NCBI GenBank assembly: GCA_013001295.1
Contig: JABDMW010000038.1
Span: 1-64,000 of the forward strand
Direction: 5' to 3'
DNA: 64,000 bases
DNA from: Hyphomonadaceae bacterium
GTDB lineage: Bacteria; Pseudomonadota; Alphaproteobacteria; Caulobacterales; Maricaulaceae
In this document: in pieces, positions 1 through 8,683 of the stretch
Numbering within the stretch: the first letter of the stretch is position 1
How the letters are laid out: every line of letters begins with the position of its first letter
The notes under the pieces: model-generated
What the model was told of the DNA's origin: nothing
Database searches by the model: none
The model's input: only the letters and a program-made list of their open reading frames with translations
Program-made: the position numbers and the translations under genes

Positions 1-115
1 GATCATAATATCCTGGAAGAGGGGCATGGGCATGAAGGTCGATATGCATAACTGGAATCCTGAATCTGTTGTGTGCGCTATCTATGTCGCTAATTCACAT
101 ATTGACGCAAGAATA

Positions 116-150
116 GATTTTAGTCAATAATGTAAAAAGTGTCTAATAAA
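116..150. promoter_or_regulatory. Island operator, site A
   Basis: Inverted repeat with arms GATTTTAGTC (116-125) and GTCTAATAAA (141-150), separated by exactly 15 nt. It fits the consensus TTTATTARAC-N15-GTYTAATAAA derived here from seven sites in the left 18 kb. The right arm is perfect and the left matches 6 of 10. It lies 24 bp before the TTG start of the flavin monooxygenase, where a repressor could block the promoter. The binding protein is unknown. Confidence 0.6.
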
Positions 151-174
151 TAATATGCGCGGGGATGACGGCTT

Positions 175-1506
175 TTGGATAATAAATCGGATTTGCGAGG
201 GGAAAGAGCGCTGGTAGCAGGTGCCGGAATAGCGGGGCTCGCCGCGGCGGCAGCTTTATCACCATATTTTCGCGAGGTAATCGTTTTTGAAAAGGATGCA
301 CTCGCTGATGAGCCGCAAGTCCGTATGGGGGCCGTGCAGGGCGGACATATTCATACCATGTTACGCGGTGGCGAGGCGGGGCTGGAAGTATTACTGCCCG
401 GTATTCGCCAACAATTTCTCGACAATGGCGCGGTTGAGCTCGATATGGGCGGCGATTATCGGGGGCATGACGGCGGCGAATGGCGCGAGCAAGCTTTTCT
501 GGACATGCCGATTTTGATGATGAGCCGCCCGGGGTATGAGCAGGTAATTCGAAATCGCGTCACTGCATTGAGTAATGTTGAGATTAGATCTGGCTGCCGC
601 GTGAGCGAAATCTTATATCAAAATGGTGCAGCCATTTCTGTTCGATTTTTAAATGGTGAAGACGAAGCCGTGGAAACTGGCGCTCTTATTGTAGATGCGC
701 GCGGGCGGGGCAGCCTGTTACCGGTCGAACTTGAAAAGGCTGGATTTGCAAAAGTACCTGAGACAACTCTTGGCATAGTCATGACTTATGTGTCCGGAAG
801 GTTTAAACAAGGACCGGATTGCGAAAACCCAAATTTGGCGATGTTGGTCCGGCCAACCGCCCCCGAACCCCGCTATGGGATTCTCTGTCCCATTGAAGGC
901 GGTGACTGGATGGTGACCCTGGGCGGGCGGGCTGATACGGTTCCACCGACCGACTATGAAGGATTTTGTGACTATGCGCGCCAATTGGCAGTGCCTGATT
1001 TTTACAATGTGTTCAAAGACTGCGAATTGGTTGGACCTTTACGCAGATATAAGAAGCCTACAGCCGATTGGCGGCACTATGACCGCATGGAAAACTTTCC
1101 AGCGCGGCTGATCCCGCTCGGCGATACGATTACGTCGATTAATCCGACATTTGGCCAGGGCATGACGTTGGCCGTCTTGCATGCGCTTGCTTTAAAGGCT
1201 GCACTGGACGCTTTTGATATTGATGAGCCTGCCTTTGCAAACGTTTATTTCGAAGGGGCAATGAAAGTCAGCGGGGCTGCCTGGCAAATGGCCGGCGCCA
1301 GTGACCTGGAATACGATTTTGTCACCGGCGAGCGCCCACAGGGATTTGAACAAATGCAGCAGTTTTCCAAAGGACTAAAGCTGTTGGCCAATAACGATAA
1401 GGACGTGCTTCGGACATTGATGGAAGTATTCCATATGGAACGCCCGGCTGCGGATTTGCGTTCGCCGGAATTAGCGGCGCGGGTTATGCAGGCACTTGGC
1501 AGCTAG
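175..1506 (+). CDS. FAD-dependent monooxygenase/oxidoreductase
   Basis: This is a 443-residue single-component flavoprotein. A Rossmann FAD motif GAGIAGLAAAAAL lies near residues 17-29, and the second FAD motif of the hydroxylase family, GDTITSINPTFGQGMTLA, lies near residues 318-335. Such enzymes hydroxylate or epoxidise aromatic or isoprenoid substrates with NAD(P)H and O2. The substrate here is not recognisable. It starts at TTG, because the upstream ATG at 165 hits a stop after five codons. The stop codon shares the palindrome CTAG with the convergent gene at 1503. Operator site A sits just upstream, tying the gene to the oxygenase genes to its right. It could also be a reductase of the geranylgeranyl-reductase type. 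Confidence 0.75.
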   Translation: MDNKSDLRGERALVAGAGIAGLAAAAALSPYFREVIVFEKDALADEPQVRMGAVQGGHIHTMLRGGEAGLEVLLPGIRQQFLDNGAVELDMGGDYRGHDGGEWREQAFLDMPILMMSRPGYEQVIRNRVTALSNVEIRSGCRVSEILYQNGAAISVRFLNGEDEAVETGALIVDARGRGSLLPVELEKAGFAKVPETTLGIVMTYVSGRFKQGPDCENPNLAMLVRPTAPEPRYGILCPIEGGDWMVTLGGRADTVPPTDYEGFCDYARQLAVPDFYNVFKDCELVGPLRRYKKPTADWRHYDRMENFPARLIPLGDTITSINPTFGQGMTLAVLHALALKAALDAFDIDEPAFANVYFEGAMKVSGAAWQMAGASDLEYDFVTGERPQGFEQMQQFSKGLKLLANNDKDVLRTLMEVFHMERPAADLRSPELAARVMQALGS

Positions 1507-2567
1507 TTGTCCGGGCGAGTTCCTATGCCGAGCGGTGTCGCACAGCCTTGTTCGAAATAGGCTGTTGTGTCGTCGAAAATAATTCGGTCGCCATCAGATG
1601 AAGTGAACGAACCACTACACCGACCAAGGGCCCCATGGTGTGATGTGAAACCATCCCGCTGGTGAAAACCGAACATGCAGCGCGACCAGGTCTGAACATC
1701 CAGTTCAAGCATGCCCTCGGCACTATTCATCCGTATCTTCCAGGCGGTGGCGTGAGTTTTTAGCGTCAATGGATCCGTCCAATGCGCGAGCTCTTCGATC
1801 ATATTTTCGGGCTCTGTCATGTCTACGACTCGACCATCCAAGAATACACGCGCTGCAAAGCCGCCACCATTGCGTTGAGCGTAACAGAATACGCTGGCCT
1901 GTTCGGTGAAACACCAACCCCAAATATAACTCGATACGGCACCAAGGAGTGCCATCACGTCTTTCCCCGCACCAAGGCATGAACGTTCGCGCACGGCCCA
2001 GCCTTGGGTGATCTCATAGGTTTTGCCGTTATGGGTAAAACTACCTTCGGCGCGGCCCAATTGTTCATTCCCGCCAATGCCGGTTTCCGGCAAGTTTTCC
2101 CAAAGACCGTGATAGGGCATGGATTTCCCGGTTCCGGTAATGCGTATATTAATATCGACACCCATATGCTCGCCTTTGAGTTCCCAAAAGGGAGGGCGGC
2201 AGATGATCTTCCGATTACCAACGGCCCATACTACCTCATCGTCGTTATGAGTGACTTTTAGATCAGTGTAGACATTGGCCGGATCCATGCGGTTACCGAC
2301 AAATGAATTGTCGCGCATCACGCGGTCTCCGGGCAGGCTTGCCAACATATTGGTTTGCAAAAGACAGCCGTCTTTTATTCCCCAGACGTCGCCGCCGACA
2401 CGGTAAATTGTACCGACGACCAATACGTCCATATCTCCGGCCCGGCCAAATATGCCGATGCCGATATGGTCCTGGAAATGCTCTTTGAGCTGTTCCGGTG
2501 GTAGCTCTTGCACATGGCTGAATTCATCTTTTGCCTTAACGTCCGTATCCGGTTTAAATTTTGCCAT
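1503..2567 (-). CDS. Conserved hypothetical protein, possibly CrtC/AttH-like beta-barrel
   Basis: 354 residues, no signal peptide or membrane segment. I do not recognise the family with certainty. The Trp/Gly-rich pattern (for example WGWCFTEQASVFCYAQ near residue 220) and the alternating beta-strand look recall the two-lipocalin CrtC/AttH superfamily and the DUF7064/7065-type proteins encoded in oxygenase clusters. That placement is a guess. It is the third gene of an operon led by the two oxygenase subunits, 17 nt after the Rieske-less subunit, so a role with the oxygenase product (hydratase, or substrate handling) is plausible. Its stop codon overlaps that of the convergent flavin monooxygenase by four bases. 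Confidence 0.6.
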   Translation of the reverse strand: MAKFKPDTDVKAKDEFSHVQELPPEQLKEHFQDHIGIGIFGRAGDMDVLVVGTIYRVGGDVWGIKDGCLLQTNMLASLPGDRVMRDNSFVGNRMDPANVYTDLKVTHNDDEVVWAVGNRKIICRPPFWELKGEHMGVDINIRITGTGKSMPYHGLWENLPETGIGGNEQLGRAEGSFTHNGKTYEITQGWAVRERSCLGAGKDVMALLGAVSSYIWGWCFTEQASVFCYAQRNGGGFAARVFLDGRVVDMTEPENMIEELAHWTDPLTLKTHATAWKIRMNSAEGMLELDVQTWSRCMFGFHQRDGFTSHHGALGRCSGSFTSSDGDRIIFDDTTAYFEQGCATPLGIGTRPDN

Positions 2568-2584
2568 GCTTGAGCCTTTAGCTT

Positions 2585-3607
2585 TCAGTCGATTGATTTT
2601 TCCATGCCCAGGATTTCGGTAATATCGGCCCCCGTATCGGCGTCGGAACCGTAACTGTAATCACCCTTGCTTTGGCGCTCATGCAAAGCCTGCATCAAGA
2701 AACGGTATCTGTTGCCGGGCGCATCAAACCGTGAATGCATGTCGCGTACAGGGCTTGGCTCCAGATAGCGCGGATTTTGCGGGCGCATAACATAATTGTC
2801 CTGTGGGCCGACCTTATAGGCCAGCTTTGGCATGATCCGGCGAAATATCAGAGGGGCATCGGTCAGATTGAATATCTGGTCAACGCGCGAACGGTGGCTG
2901 CCATTTGGCACAAAGGGTTGAACATTTGGAATATCGAAGCCGGGCCTAAACCGGGGATAGGAGATGCAAAACCCGCTACGCAAATGAACGTGAAGCGTAG
3001 AGCGAAATTCCTGATGTGTCGCGCGAACACCGCCGAGCCATTTCATAACGGGAGCTACCGGTTTGCCGACGACCATCCGGACGCGGGTAAGTGTTTCGGA
3101 CGTATAGTCGAAGGTAATTTCATCGGATTCGGACTCGCCTTCACCGCCGATGACTTCGCCGTGCAAGAAATCCGCATGGGTAAGATCAAGCAGATTTTCG
3201 ACAGACAGAGCTGAACAGGCATCAAAGCGGATCGTCGTGCGCATATATTTCGGAATATCACCGTTTTTGGGGAGGAATGGAATATGCGGCAGCAAGGCCA
3301 TATCCGCATTGCCGGGATTGCCATACCAGGCCCAGATATATCCATATTGCTCACAGACAGGATAGTAATACGATCCGCCTGTAAAAGCCGTCGCAGATGG
3401 TTTATTCGCCGCGGTGAACGCGTGAGGGTGGATTTCGGCAGCGTTGGCGGTTCCATTGTCCCGCCATAAATAATAGGGCTGCGAATGCACCATGCGCCGG
3501 ACGGGATTAGCGGACACATCGGTCGCATGAGCAACAGGAAACCAGGTATCGCGCAGGTCGTAATTAGTCGGGATCCAGTCCTGTTGTTTTTTTGCTACTT
3601 TAGCCAT
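2585..3607 (-). CDS. Rieske-type oxygenase catalytic subunit lacking the Rieske cluster ligands
   Basis: 340 residues of the VanA/KshA-like aromatic-ring/terpenoid oxygenase fold. The mononuclear iron motif is intact as N-L-L-D-L-T-H-A-D-F-L-H, with D141, H144 and H149 the expected Asp-x2-His-x4-His set. The N-terminal half keeps the fold signposts (TWFPVAHATD, then YYPVCEQYGYIWAWYGNP), but the stretch between them (residues 40-80) has no CxH or CxxH pair, so no [2Fe-2S] centre can bind there. The preceding gene has the Rieske ligands. The two are linked by a one-base TAATG overlap, which suggests coupled translation and a hetero-oligomer. A Rieske-less oxygenase supplied by a Rieske partner is known from the NdmC/NdmD caffeine demethylase. 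The substrate is unknown. Confidence 0.8.
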   Translation of the reverse strand: MAKVAKKQQDWIPTNYDLRDTWFPVAHATDVSANPVRRMVHSQPYYLWRDNGTANAAEIHPHAFTAANKPSATAFTGGSYYYPVCEQYGYIWAWYGNPGNADMALLPHIPFLPKNGDIPKYMRTTIRFDACSALSVENLLDLTHADFLHGEVIGGEGESESDEITFDYTSETLTRVRMVVGKPVAPVMKWLGGVRATHQEFRSTLHVHLRSGFCISYPRFRPGFDIPNVQPFVPNGSHRSRVDQIFNLTDAPLIFRRIMPKLAYKVGPQDNYVMRPQNPRYLEPSPVRDMHSRFDAPGNRYRFLMQALHERQSKGDYSYGSDADTGADITEILGMEKSID

Positions 3608-4512
3608 TATACGGCCTCCTGAAACTGACTTGACGGCCCGACGAGAAGATTGGCAATGGCCTCACCGTCCAAATGGGAAAAGATATCGATCGGAGCTTTC
3701 GTGCGACTAATTTTGCCTGCGTCTTTATGATTGAAATTCACATTTCCCCGCCAGACAATATTGGTCGTGCTGCGCGTGCCGGGGAAAATGCTCATATAAA
3801 TCTGCGCGACTATTTGTTCCTTATCATCGAATAATTGGTGGATTATGGTTCCGTCTTCAAACGAGGAGATTGTGCGCAGGATAAACGGGTAATCAGTTGC
3901 CCATTTACTGGGCGGTTTGCCGCGTCGTATCCATCCTGCATTGCGCTCGACTTGGATGATTCCATCTCGCGTGACGGGATCGCCTAAGAAGAAATCAGTG
4001 AAGCCTATATTATGAATTCCGATCAATGTCTCCGGCCCATCCAGCATGGCAAGCCGATAGGCGCTGGTTGCAAGCGGAACAATGACATTCCCGTATAGCG
4101 GTAAGTCCTCATTCGCCGCGAAGACCGGCTTATCACCATCCTTGCTAGGTGGGTTTTGACCTGACCACAAAAACACAAATCCGTTGTCTTCATGAACTGA
4201 ATAGGCGTCAACCTTGTAGCGGCTCGGTACTTTTTCTTCATCTGACAGATTTGGAATTTGCGTACAGGCCCCGCTGGAACCGTCGAAAGTCCAGCCATGA
4301 TAAGCACACCGCAATTCGCCCTCAATGACTTTACCTAGTGATAGCGGTACGCGGCGATGCGGACAACGATCTTTCAAGGCGCGTACTTTTCCGATACCGT
4401 CTCGAAACAGTGCGACTTCTTTGGCTTCATAGCAGACTCGGATAGGCACTTCAGAACCGATGCTTTCACTAAGCGCAATTGGTTGCCATATACCTTTGGA
4501 AGCTGTCTTCAT
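3607..4512 (-). CDS. Rieske [2Fe-2S] oxygenase-like subunit with degenerate catalytic iron site
   Basis: 301 residues. The Rieske motif is complete: C50-P-H52 and C69-A-Y-H72 (RCPHRRVPLSLG then LRCAYHGWTFDG). In the catalytic half, where D-x2-H-x4-H is expected, the sequence reads ETLIGIHNIGFTDFF. Only one His (H167) fits and the first Asp and second His are not in place, so the mononuclear iron is probably not bound in the normal way. At 301 residues it is also shorter than the usual 330-360. I infer that it is the electron-donating partner of the subunit encoded by the overlapping gene at 2585-3607. No ferredoxin or reductase is encoded nearby. Operator site B lies just upstream of the ATG. 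Confidence 0.8.
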   Translation of the reverse strand: MKTASKGIWQPIALSESIGSEVPIRVCYEAKEVALFRDGIGKVRALKDRCPHRRVPLSLGKVIEGELRCAYHGWTFDGSSGACTQIPNLSDEEKVPSRYKVDAYSVHEDNGFVFLWSGQNPPSKDGDKPVFAANEDLPLYGNVIVPLATSAYRLAMLDGPETLIGIHNIGFTDFFLGDPVTRDGIIQVERNAGWIRRGKPPSKWATDYPFILRTISSFEDGTIIHQLFDDKEQIVAQIYMSIFPGTRSTTNIVWRGNVNFNHKDAGKISRTKAPIDIFSHLDGEAIANLLVGPSSQFQEAV

Positions 4513-4541
4513 TTTATCCCGTTAATTTGCGAGGTAGATTT

Positions 4542-4576
4542 TTAATTATACATTTAATGCAAATGTGTCTAATAAA
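4542..4576. promoter_or_regulatory. Island operator, site B
   Basis: Arms TTAATTATAC (4542-4551) and GTCTAATAAA (4567-4576), 15 nt apart. It lies in the 130-bp divergent promoter region between the Rieske operon (leftward) and the VOC-SDR-MFS operon (rightward), so one site could control both. The right arm matches the consensus in all ten positions and the left in eight. Confidence 0.65.
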
Positions 4577-4642
4577 TATTTGTGCGTTAGGCGACAAAGA
4601 AAAAAGTGGTAGATTTTTTCAGCGTAAACAGGGGACTTGATA

Positions 4643-5044
4643 ATGCAGGTCAAATCACTCGATCATGTCAACATCATCACAGATGATCTGCATGGCACGG
4701 CGCAATTCTATGCCGATCTCCTGGAATTGGATGTTAGAGACGGACCGCCGCCCATGAAACATGATCATGCCCAATGGTTGTTCGATGTACGCGGTCGCGC
4801 CGTGATACACGTCAATGCAGTCGGTGCTTATCAGGTTTTCCCAAAAGATACGACGCCGGGCGAGACCACAGGTGCCTTGCATCATGTCGCATTTGATTGC
4901 GATGGCTATGACGATTTGCTTGAACGTGTCAACGCATTGGAGCTGGAATATAAAACCAATGCGGTCAGCTCGATCGGTCTGCGACAAGTGTTTGTCTACG
5001 ATCCGAACGGGGTTTTGCTCGAACTTAATTTTCGAAATACTTAA
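4643..5044 (+). CDS. VOC-family (glyoxalase/dioxygenase fold) protein
   Basis: 133 residues with the beta-alpha-beta-beta-beta vicinal-oxygen-chelate pattern: SLDHVNIITDDLHGTAQFYADLL at the N-terminus, ALHHVAFDCDGYDDLLERV in the middle, and RQVFVYDPNGVLLELNF at the C-terminus. Metal-ligand positions H9, H80 and E129 look present (read by eye). Such small proteins act as lyases, isomerases or dioxygenases on catabolic intermediates. The substrate is unknown. I chose the ATG at 4643, behind a GGGGAC ribosome site, over a TTG six bases upstream. It is the first gene of a VOC-SDR-MFS operon divergent from the Rieske genes. Confidence 0.75.
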   Translation: MQVKSLDHVNIITDDLHGTAQFYADLLELDVRDGPPPMKHDHAQWLFDVRGRAVIHVNAVGAYQVFPKDTTPGETTGALHHVAFDCDGYDDLLERVNALELEYKTNAVSSIGLRQVFVYDPNGVLLELNFRNT

Positions 5045-5055
5045 GGACGGATGCA

Positions 5056-5835
5056 ATGGATCTTGGCCTAAGGGGAAAGAATGCGATCGTTATGGCGTCG
5101 AGCAAAGGTCTGGGCTTCGCTTGCGCCAATGCCCTGGCACGCGAGGGTGCAAATGTCGCAATCAACGGACGTGGGGAAGAGGCCGTCAAAGCCGCTGCTG
5201 CCTCGATTAAAAAAAACCATGATGTCAACGTGATCGAAATTGTCGCCGACCTTACAACCGATAACGGTCGCGAGGCGTTGCTGGCGGCATTCTCTGAGCC
5301 CGATATTTTGATCCTGAATGGCGGCGGGCCGCCGCCGACGCCATTTGGCAAAACCGATGAGGCAGCATGGGAAAAAACACTGCACGACACACTGACGTCT
5401 CCGCTCTTGATGGTGCAAGGTGTGCTTGACGGAATGCGCGCCCGCAAGTTCGGTCGTATTGTCGCGATTACCTCTGCCATGGTCAAAACCCCGCATCCGG
5501 TGATGGTACTGTCGCACGCGCCGCGCACGGGACTGACGAGCGTGCTTAAATCGATCTCCCGCGAGACAGTCAAAGACAATGTGACGATAAACCAACTTCT
5601 GCCCGAACGATTCGAGACGGATCGACATCGATTTCTGGCCCAGGCCACAGCCGATGCAAAAGGCATCAGTTTGGAAGAAGTAAATGCAGCCATAAAAACC
5701 GGACTTGCAGCAGGACGACTCGGCCAACCGGAAGAGTTTGGCGATGCGTGTGCGTATTTATGTGCGGCCCAATCCGGGTATATTTGCGGCCAGAACCTGA
5801 TGCTCGATGGCGGCAATTATCGGGGGCAGGCCTAG
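5056..5835 (+). CDS. SDR-family oxidoreductase lacking the canonical YxxxK
   Basis: 259 residues. The N-terminal Rossmann region reads VMASSKGLGFACANALAREGA, an SDR TGxxxGxG variant, and NGGGPPP replaces the usual NNAG. Where classical SDRs have Tyr-x3-Lys, this protein reads VLSHAPRTGL. The Tyr and Lys are therefore replaced by Leu and Arg, although the preceding Ser (ITSAM) is present. A divergent SDR branch of this type exists, often annotated as 3-oxoacyl-ACP reductase-like. Whether it reduces ketones by the usual proton relay is doubtful. It begins 11 nt after the VOC gene behind AAGGACGG, and the MFS gene starts 10 nt after its stop. Confidence 0.8.
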   Translation: MDLGLRGKNAIVMASSKGLGFACANALAREGANVAINGRGEEAVKAAAASIKKNHDVNVIEIVADLTTDNGREALLAAFSEPDILILNGGGPPPTPFGKTDEAAWEKTLHDTLTSPLLMVQGVLDGMRARKFGRIVAITSAMVKTPHPVMVLSHAPRTGLTSVLKSISRETVKDNVTINQLLPERFETDRHRFLAQATADAKGISLEEVNAAIKTGLAAGRLGQPEEFGDACAYLCAAQSGYICGQNLMLDGGNYRGQA

Positions 5836-5845
5836 TGACAAATCC

Positions 5846-7066
5846 ATGAGTACTTTTCGCGGCTGGCACGTCTTGGGCGGCAGTTTCCTGAACGCCATGA
5901 TGGTTGCCGGGGCCAGCGTTTATTCCTTTGGGTTATTTGTCAAACCGGTTGAAGACACCTTTGGCCTCAGCCGCGAGCAAGCCTATCTTGGCATCGAGGT
6001 ATTCTTCCTGAGTACGGCCTTTTGGGCAATTGCGACAGGTATATTGCTCGAACGTTTTTCGGCTCGCGCCATTTCTATCGCCGGTGGTCTTAGTTTCGGG
6101 CTCGGTTTCGCGCTTATTGGAACGGCTGTCCACCCTGCCATCATGCTGCTCGCCATATTCGGACCGATCGGATTTGCCTTTACCGCCGCTGGGTCATTTA
6201 CCGCGAACGTGTTGGTGACGCGCTGGTTTTCGCGCATGCGCGGCCGGGCGCTCGGGATTGCCGCTGTTTCCACGTCTGCGGGCGGATTTTTGATTGTGCC
6301 GTTGTTCGCCGCTCTGATCGAGGCAACAGATTGGCGGCAGGCTTGCCTGATCGTCGCAATTATTGTCCCTGTCATTATTCTTGTCGCGAGCCTTTTAACA
6401 ATTATTCCTAAACCTGAAGACGTTGGACAGATTCCGGATGGGGAAAAAATTGAAACCGTCGAACGCGACCCTGAACCCTTACAAATAGAGCCGAGAAAAA
6501 ACCTCGCTCGTGATCCCAATACATGGTTGATCGGGGCGGCAATCGGATTGTTGCTCGGTAGCGACCAGGCCATTTTGACGTCTTTGGTACCTTACGGTAT
6601 AGGACGTGGGTTTACGCTGCAGGAATCCTCACTCTTGGTAACGGCCGTCGCAGGATCGGCGATCCTGGGTAAATTATTTATCGGCTGGCTGTCCGAACGT
6701 GTCGACAAACGCTTATTGTTCCTGCTGGTGGCCGGCCTGAATATTACCTTTCTGACGACATTACTGCTCTCACCCGGCTATTTCGGATTATTGCTCGTGG
6801 CAGCCTGCGTGGGCCTCGCTGTGGGCGGCGCTGTCCCGATCTGGACAACATTGACGGCCCATTGCTTCGGACGCGACAATTTTGGACGCGCCCTCGGAGC
6901 CATGAATGCCATTACCGTGCCGATCATGCTGTTTTCGTTGTGGATGGCGGCTCGAACCCATGACATGACGGGCGATTATCAATTGGCTTTTAAACTGTTC
7001 ATCCCGCAGGTGCTTGTTGCCATTGTTATTATCGCTTTCGTCCGGATGAAAAAGGCAGAGATTTAA
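5846..7066 (+). CDS. MFS transporter (OFA/monocarboxylate-type)
   Basis: 406 residues with about 12 hydrophobic segments in two blocks, split by a charged loop near residues 185-215 (KPEDVGQIPDGEKIETVERD). The first cytoplasmic loop region and the pattern resemble the oxalate-formate/monocarboxylate branch of the major facilitator superfamily. As the last gene of the VOC-SDR-MFS operon it probably imports the acid degraded by this island. I used the ATG at 5846 rather than one inside the SDR gene at 5807, because the downstream start gives a normal cytoplasmic N-terminus (MSTFRGWHVLGG). Specificity cannot be read from the sequence. Confidence 0.85.
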   Translation: MSTFRGWHVLGGSFLNAMMVAGASVYSFGLFVKPVEDTFGLSREQAYLGIEVFFLSTAFWAIATGILLERFSARAISIAGGLSFGLGFALIGTAVHPAIMLLAIFGPIGFAFTAAGSFTANVLVTRWFSRMRGRALGIAAVSTSAGGFLIVPLFAALIEATDWRQACLIVAIIVPVIILVASLLTIIPKPEDVGQIPDGEKIETVERDPEPLQIEPRKNLARDPNTWLIGAAIGLLLGSDQAILTSLVPYGIGRGFTLQESSLLVTAVAGSAILGKLFIGWLSERVDKRLLFLLVAGLNITFLTTLLLSPGYFGLLLVAACVGLAVGGAVPIWTTLTAHCFGRDNFGRALGAMNAITVPIMLFSLWMAARTHDMTGDYQLAFKLFIPQVLVAIVIIAFVRMKKAEI

Positions 7067-7086
7067 AATACTGCCACCGCAAAACG

Positions 7087-7614
7087 CTAACTAATATTGT
7101 TCACATAGGTCATGCGTCCACCGGCTAACATCATCGCACAATACATACTGATCTCAACAATTTGTGCGTCATTATAATGAGCCCGAAGAGCCTCAAATTC
7201 AGCCAGTCCGATATCTTGAAAGTCAGATGCGAATAAATGGGCATAAGTCATGGCGGCGTGCTCGGCGGGTGAGAATCTGGAGTCGTCAGTCGCAAGACAG
7301 GCGATATCGTCTTCGGTGACGCTATCTGTTTTTCGCGCGATCTGGCAGGTGTTGCAATTGGTTGCAGCCGCGATTTTGAGCCGCATCAATTCACGCGTGC
7401 GGTCGTCCAGTACACTGTCTTGATGAAAGGCAGTGAGCAAGGATAACCATCGCGTGGCAAGTTCAGGCCGATGGGCCCAGACTTGGACAGGTAGGGGCGT
7501 GCTGAGCACGCCGTTGGTGCGAGCATTGGTAATATCTGCTCGCAGGCTTGTGGAAAGCTCGTCCAGCGGAACCGGTTTGATCATTGGGTTGGTTTCCTGA
7601 ATTGGGGTGGACAT
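7087..7614 (-). CDS. Carboxymuconolactone decarboxylase/AhpD-family protein
   Basis: 175 residues, all-alpha, with the family CxxC motif (NCNTCQIARK) preceded by a run typical of the CMD/AhpD helix (ELMRLKIAAATNC). Members are either true decarboxylases of the protocatechuate pathway or thiol-dependent peroxidase partners. The CxxC here fits the redox-active branch, though the family His position is not clear. The ATG at 7614 has an AGGAG site five bases upstream and is preferred over an in-frame start at 7695, which lies inside the divergent promoter. It is divergent from the VOC gene at 7712, with a weak operator copy between them. Confidence 0.75.
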   Translation of the reverse strand: MSTPIQETNPMIKPVPLDELSTSLRADITNARTNGVLSTPLPVQVWAHRPELATRWLSLLTAFHQDSVLDDRTRELMRLKIAAATNCNTCQIARKTDSVTEDDIACLATDDSRFSPAEHAAMTYAHLFASDFQDIGLAEFEALRAHYNDAQIVEISMYCAMMLAGGRMTYVNNIS

Positions 7615-7637
7615 ATAGGCTCCTGGACGTATTGCTA

Positions 7638-7672
7638 TTTTCTTGACACTTTTGGCATAATTGTTCAGTTTA
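7638..7672. promoter_or_regulatory. Island operator, degenerate site
   Basis: Arms TTTTCTTGAC (7638-7647) and GTTCAGTTTA (7663-7672) with the same 15-nt spacer as the other sites. The match is only 7/10 and 6/10, so it is a weak copy supported mainly by its position in the divergent promoter between the CMD and VOC genes. An overlapping imperfect dyad, GCATAA...TTTATGC, is also present. Confidence 0.3.
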
Positions 7673-7711
7673 TGCAAAACACGATTTCGACGCATTTACC
7701 GGAGCCCGCCC

Positions 7712-8680
7712 ATGTATGATTTGCTTTTGACCGCCGATATGATGGTGCCCGACCCGGACGGCATGGCGGATTTGTTGACTGAAAAACTTGGCATATATCA
7801 GCATAAAAACTGGCGGCAGGCTTTTGATAATCACCCCTATATTGCGCATTTCCTGCGTGTGCATAAATCGCTCGCCATGTCACCGACCCGGGTTGAGCCG
7901 CAATGGCATCTGGACAAACCCAATCCAGGGGATCCATTCTTCCATGATCATCTGGAGGCGCTACTGGATTATCAGGGGCGGCATCGACCAATGGTCACCC
8001 ATGCTGTTGTCCTGACAATGACGACTGAAAATTTAGGCGTCTTGATTAACCGGTTACACAGGAATAAACAGCCGTTCCGGCTGGCGCAACGAACCAAGGA
8101 AATGCCGTTTGACCGCCTCTGGGTGGGTATGACACCCGAAGCAATTGGCTATCAGCCCAGTGTCGATGGCGGACTATGCATTGAAATTATTCCGACAGAA
8201 CCACCTCGCTTTCCGCCGGAAATCTTCACTGACCCGCCTCAACCTGTAGACTTTAGCGACGGCGAAATGGTGAGAGTCACGCGGCGCGGTTTTTTGGTGC
8301 GCGACCTCGACTATACGCTGCGATGCTGTGCTGAAAATATGGATTTGCATACGGAAGGACCCATCTCCGAATACCGTGAAGAAGGCTATAAGATGGGAAG
8401 GTTTTCGTTCCGGGCCAGGACGAGCGCAACACTTGATGTGATTGAGCCGACGCAATGGGACAGTCCGGCCGGATTATATCTCAACAATTGGGGGGCGGGC
8501 CTCTATTATATCAGGATATCCGTTGTCAATCTCGCGGCCAAAGCCGAAATGCTTCGCAATAAGGGCGTCGCATTTGAATGGATCGAATCCAGCGAGGCCG
8601 TTGAAGGACGTTCACTGATCCGGGTCGATCCGGCCGAGCTTGAGGGCCAGATGTTCGAATTCGAAGAACATGTTGAGTAG
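7712..8680 (+). CDS. VOC-superfamily protein (two-domain, dioxygenase-like)
   Basis: 322 residues. It is long enough for two vicinal-oxygen-chelate modules: one near residues 1-150 (LLLTADMMVPDPDGMADLLTE, later THAVVLTMTTENLGVLINRL) and one near 185-320 (TRRGFLVRDLDYTLRCCAEN, ending in DPAELEGQMFEFEEH). The last Glu is a plausible metal ligand, as in extradiol dioxygenases and glyoxalase-like lyases. The similarity is weak and the substrate unknown. The start at 7712 has GGAG seven bases upstream. It is transcribed alone and ends 3 nt from the convergent FAH gene. Confidence 0.6.
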   Translation: MYDLLLTADMMVPDPDGMADLLTEKLGIYQHKNWRQAFDNHPYIAHFLRVHKSLAMSPTRVEPQWHLDKPNPGDPFFHDHLEALLDYQGRHRPMVTHAVVLTMTTENLGVLINRLHRNKQPFRLAQRTKEMPFDRLWVGMTPEAIGYQPSVDGGLCIEIIPTEPPRFPPEIFTDPPQPVDFSDGEMVRVTRRGFLVRDLDYTLRCCAENMDLHTEGPISEYREEGYKMGRFSFRARTSATLDVIEPTQWDSPAGLYLNNWGAGLYYIRISVVNLAAKAEMLRNKGVAFEWIESSEAVEGRSLIRVDPAELEGQMFEFEEHVE

Positions 8681-8683
8681 AAA

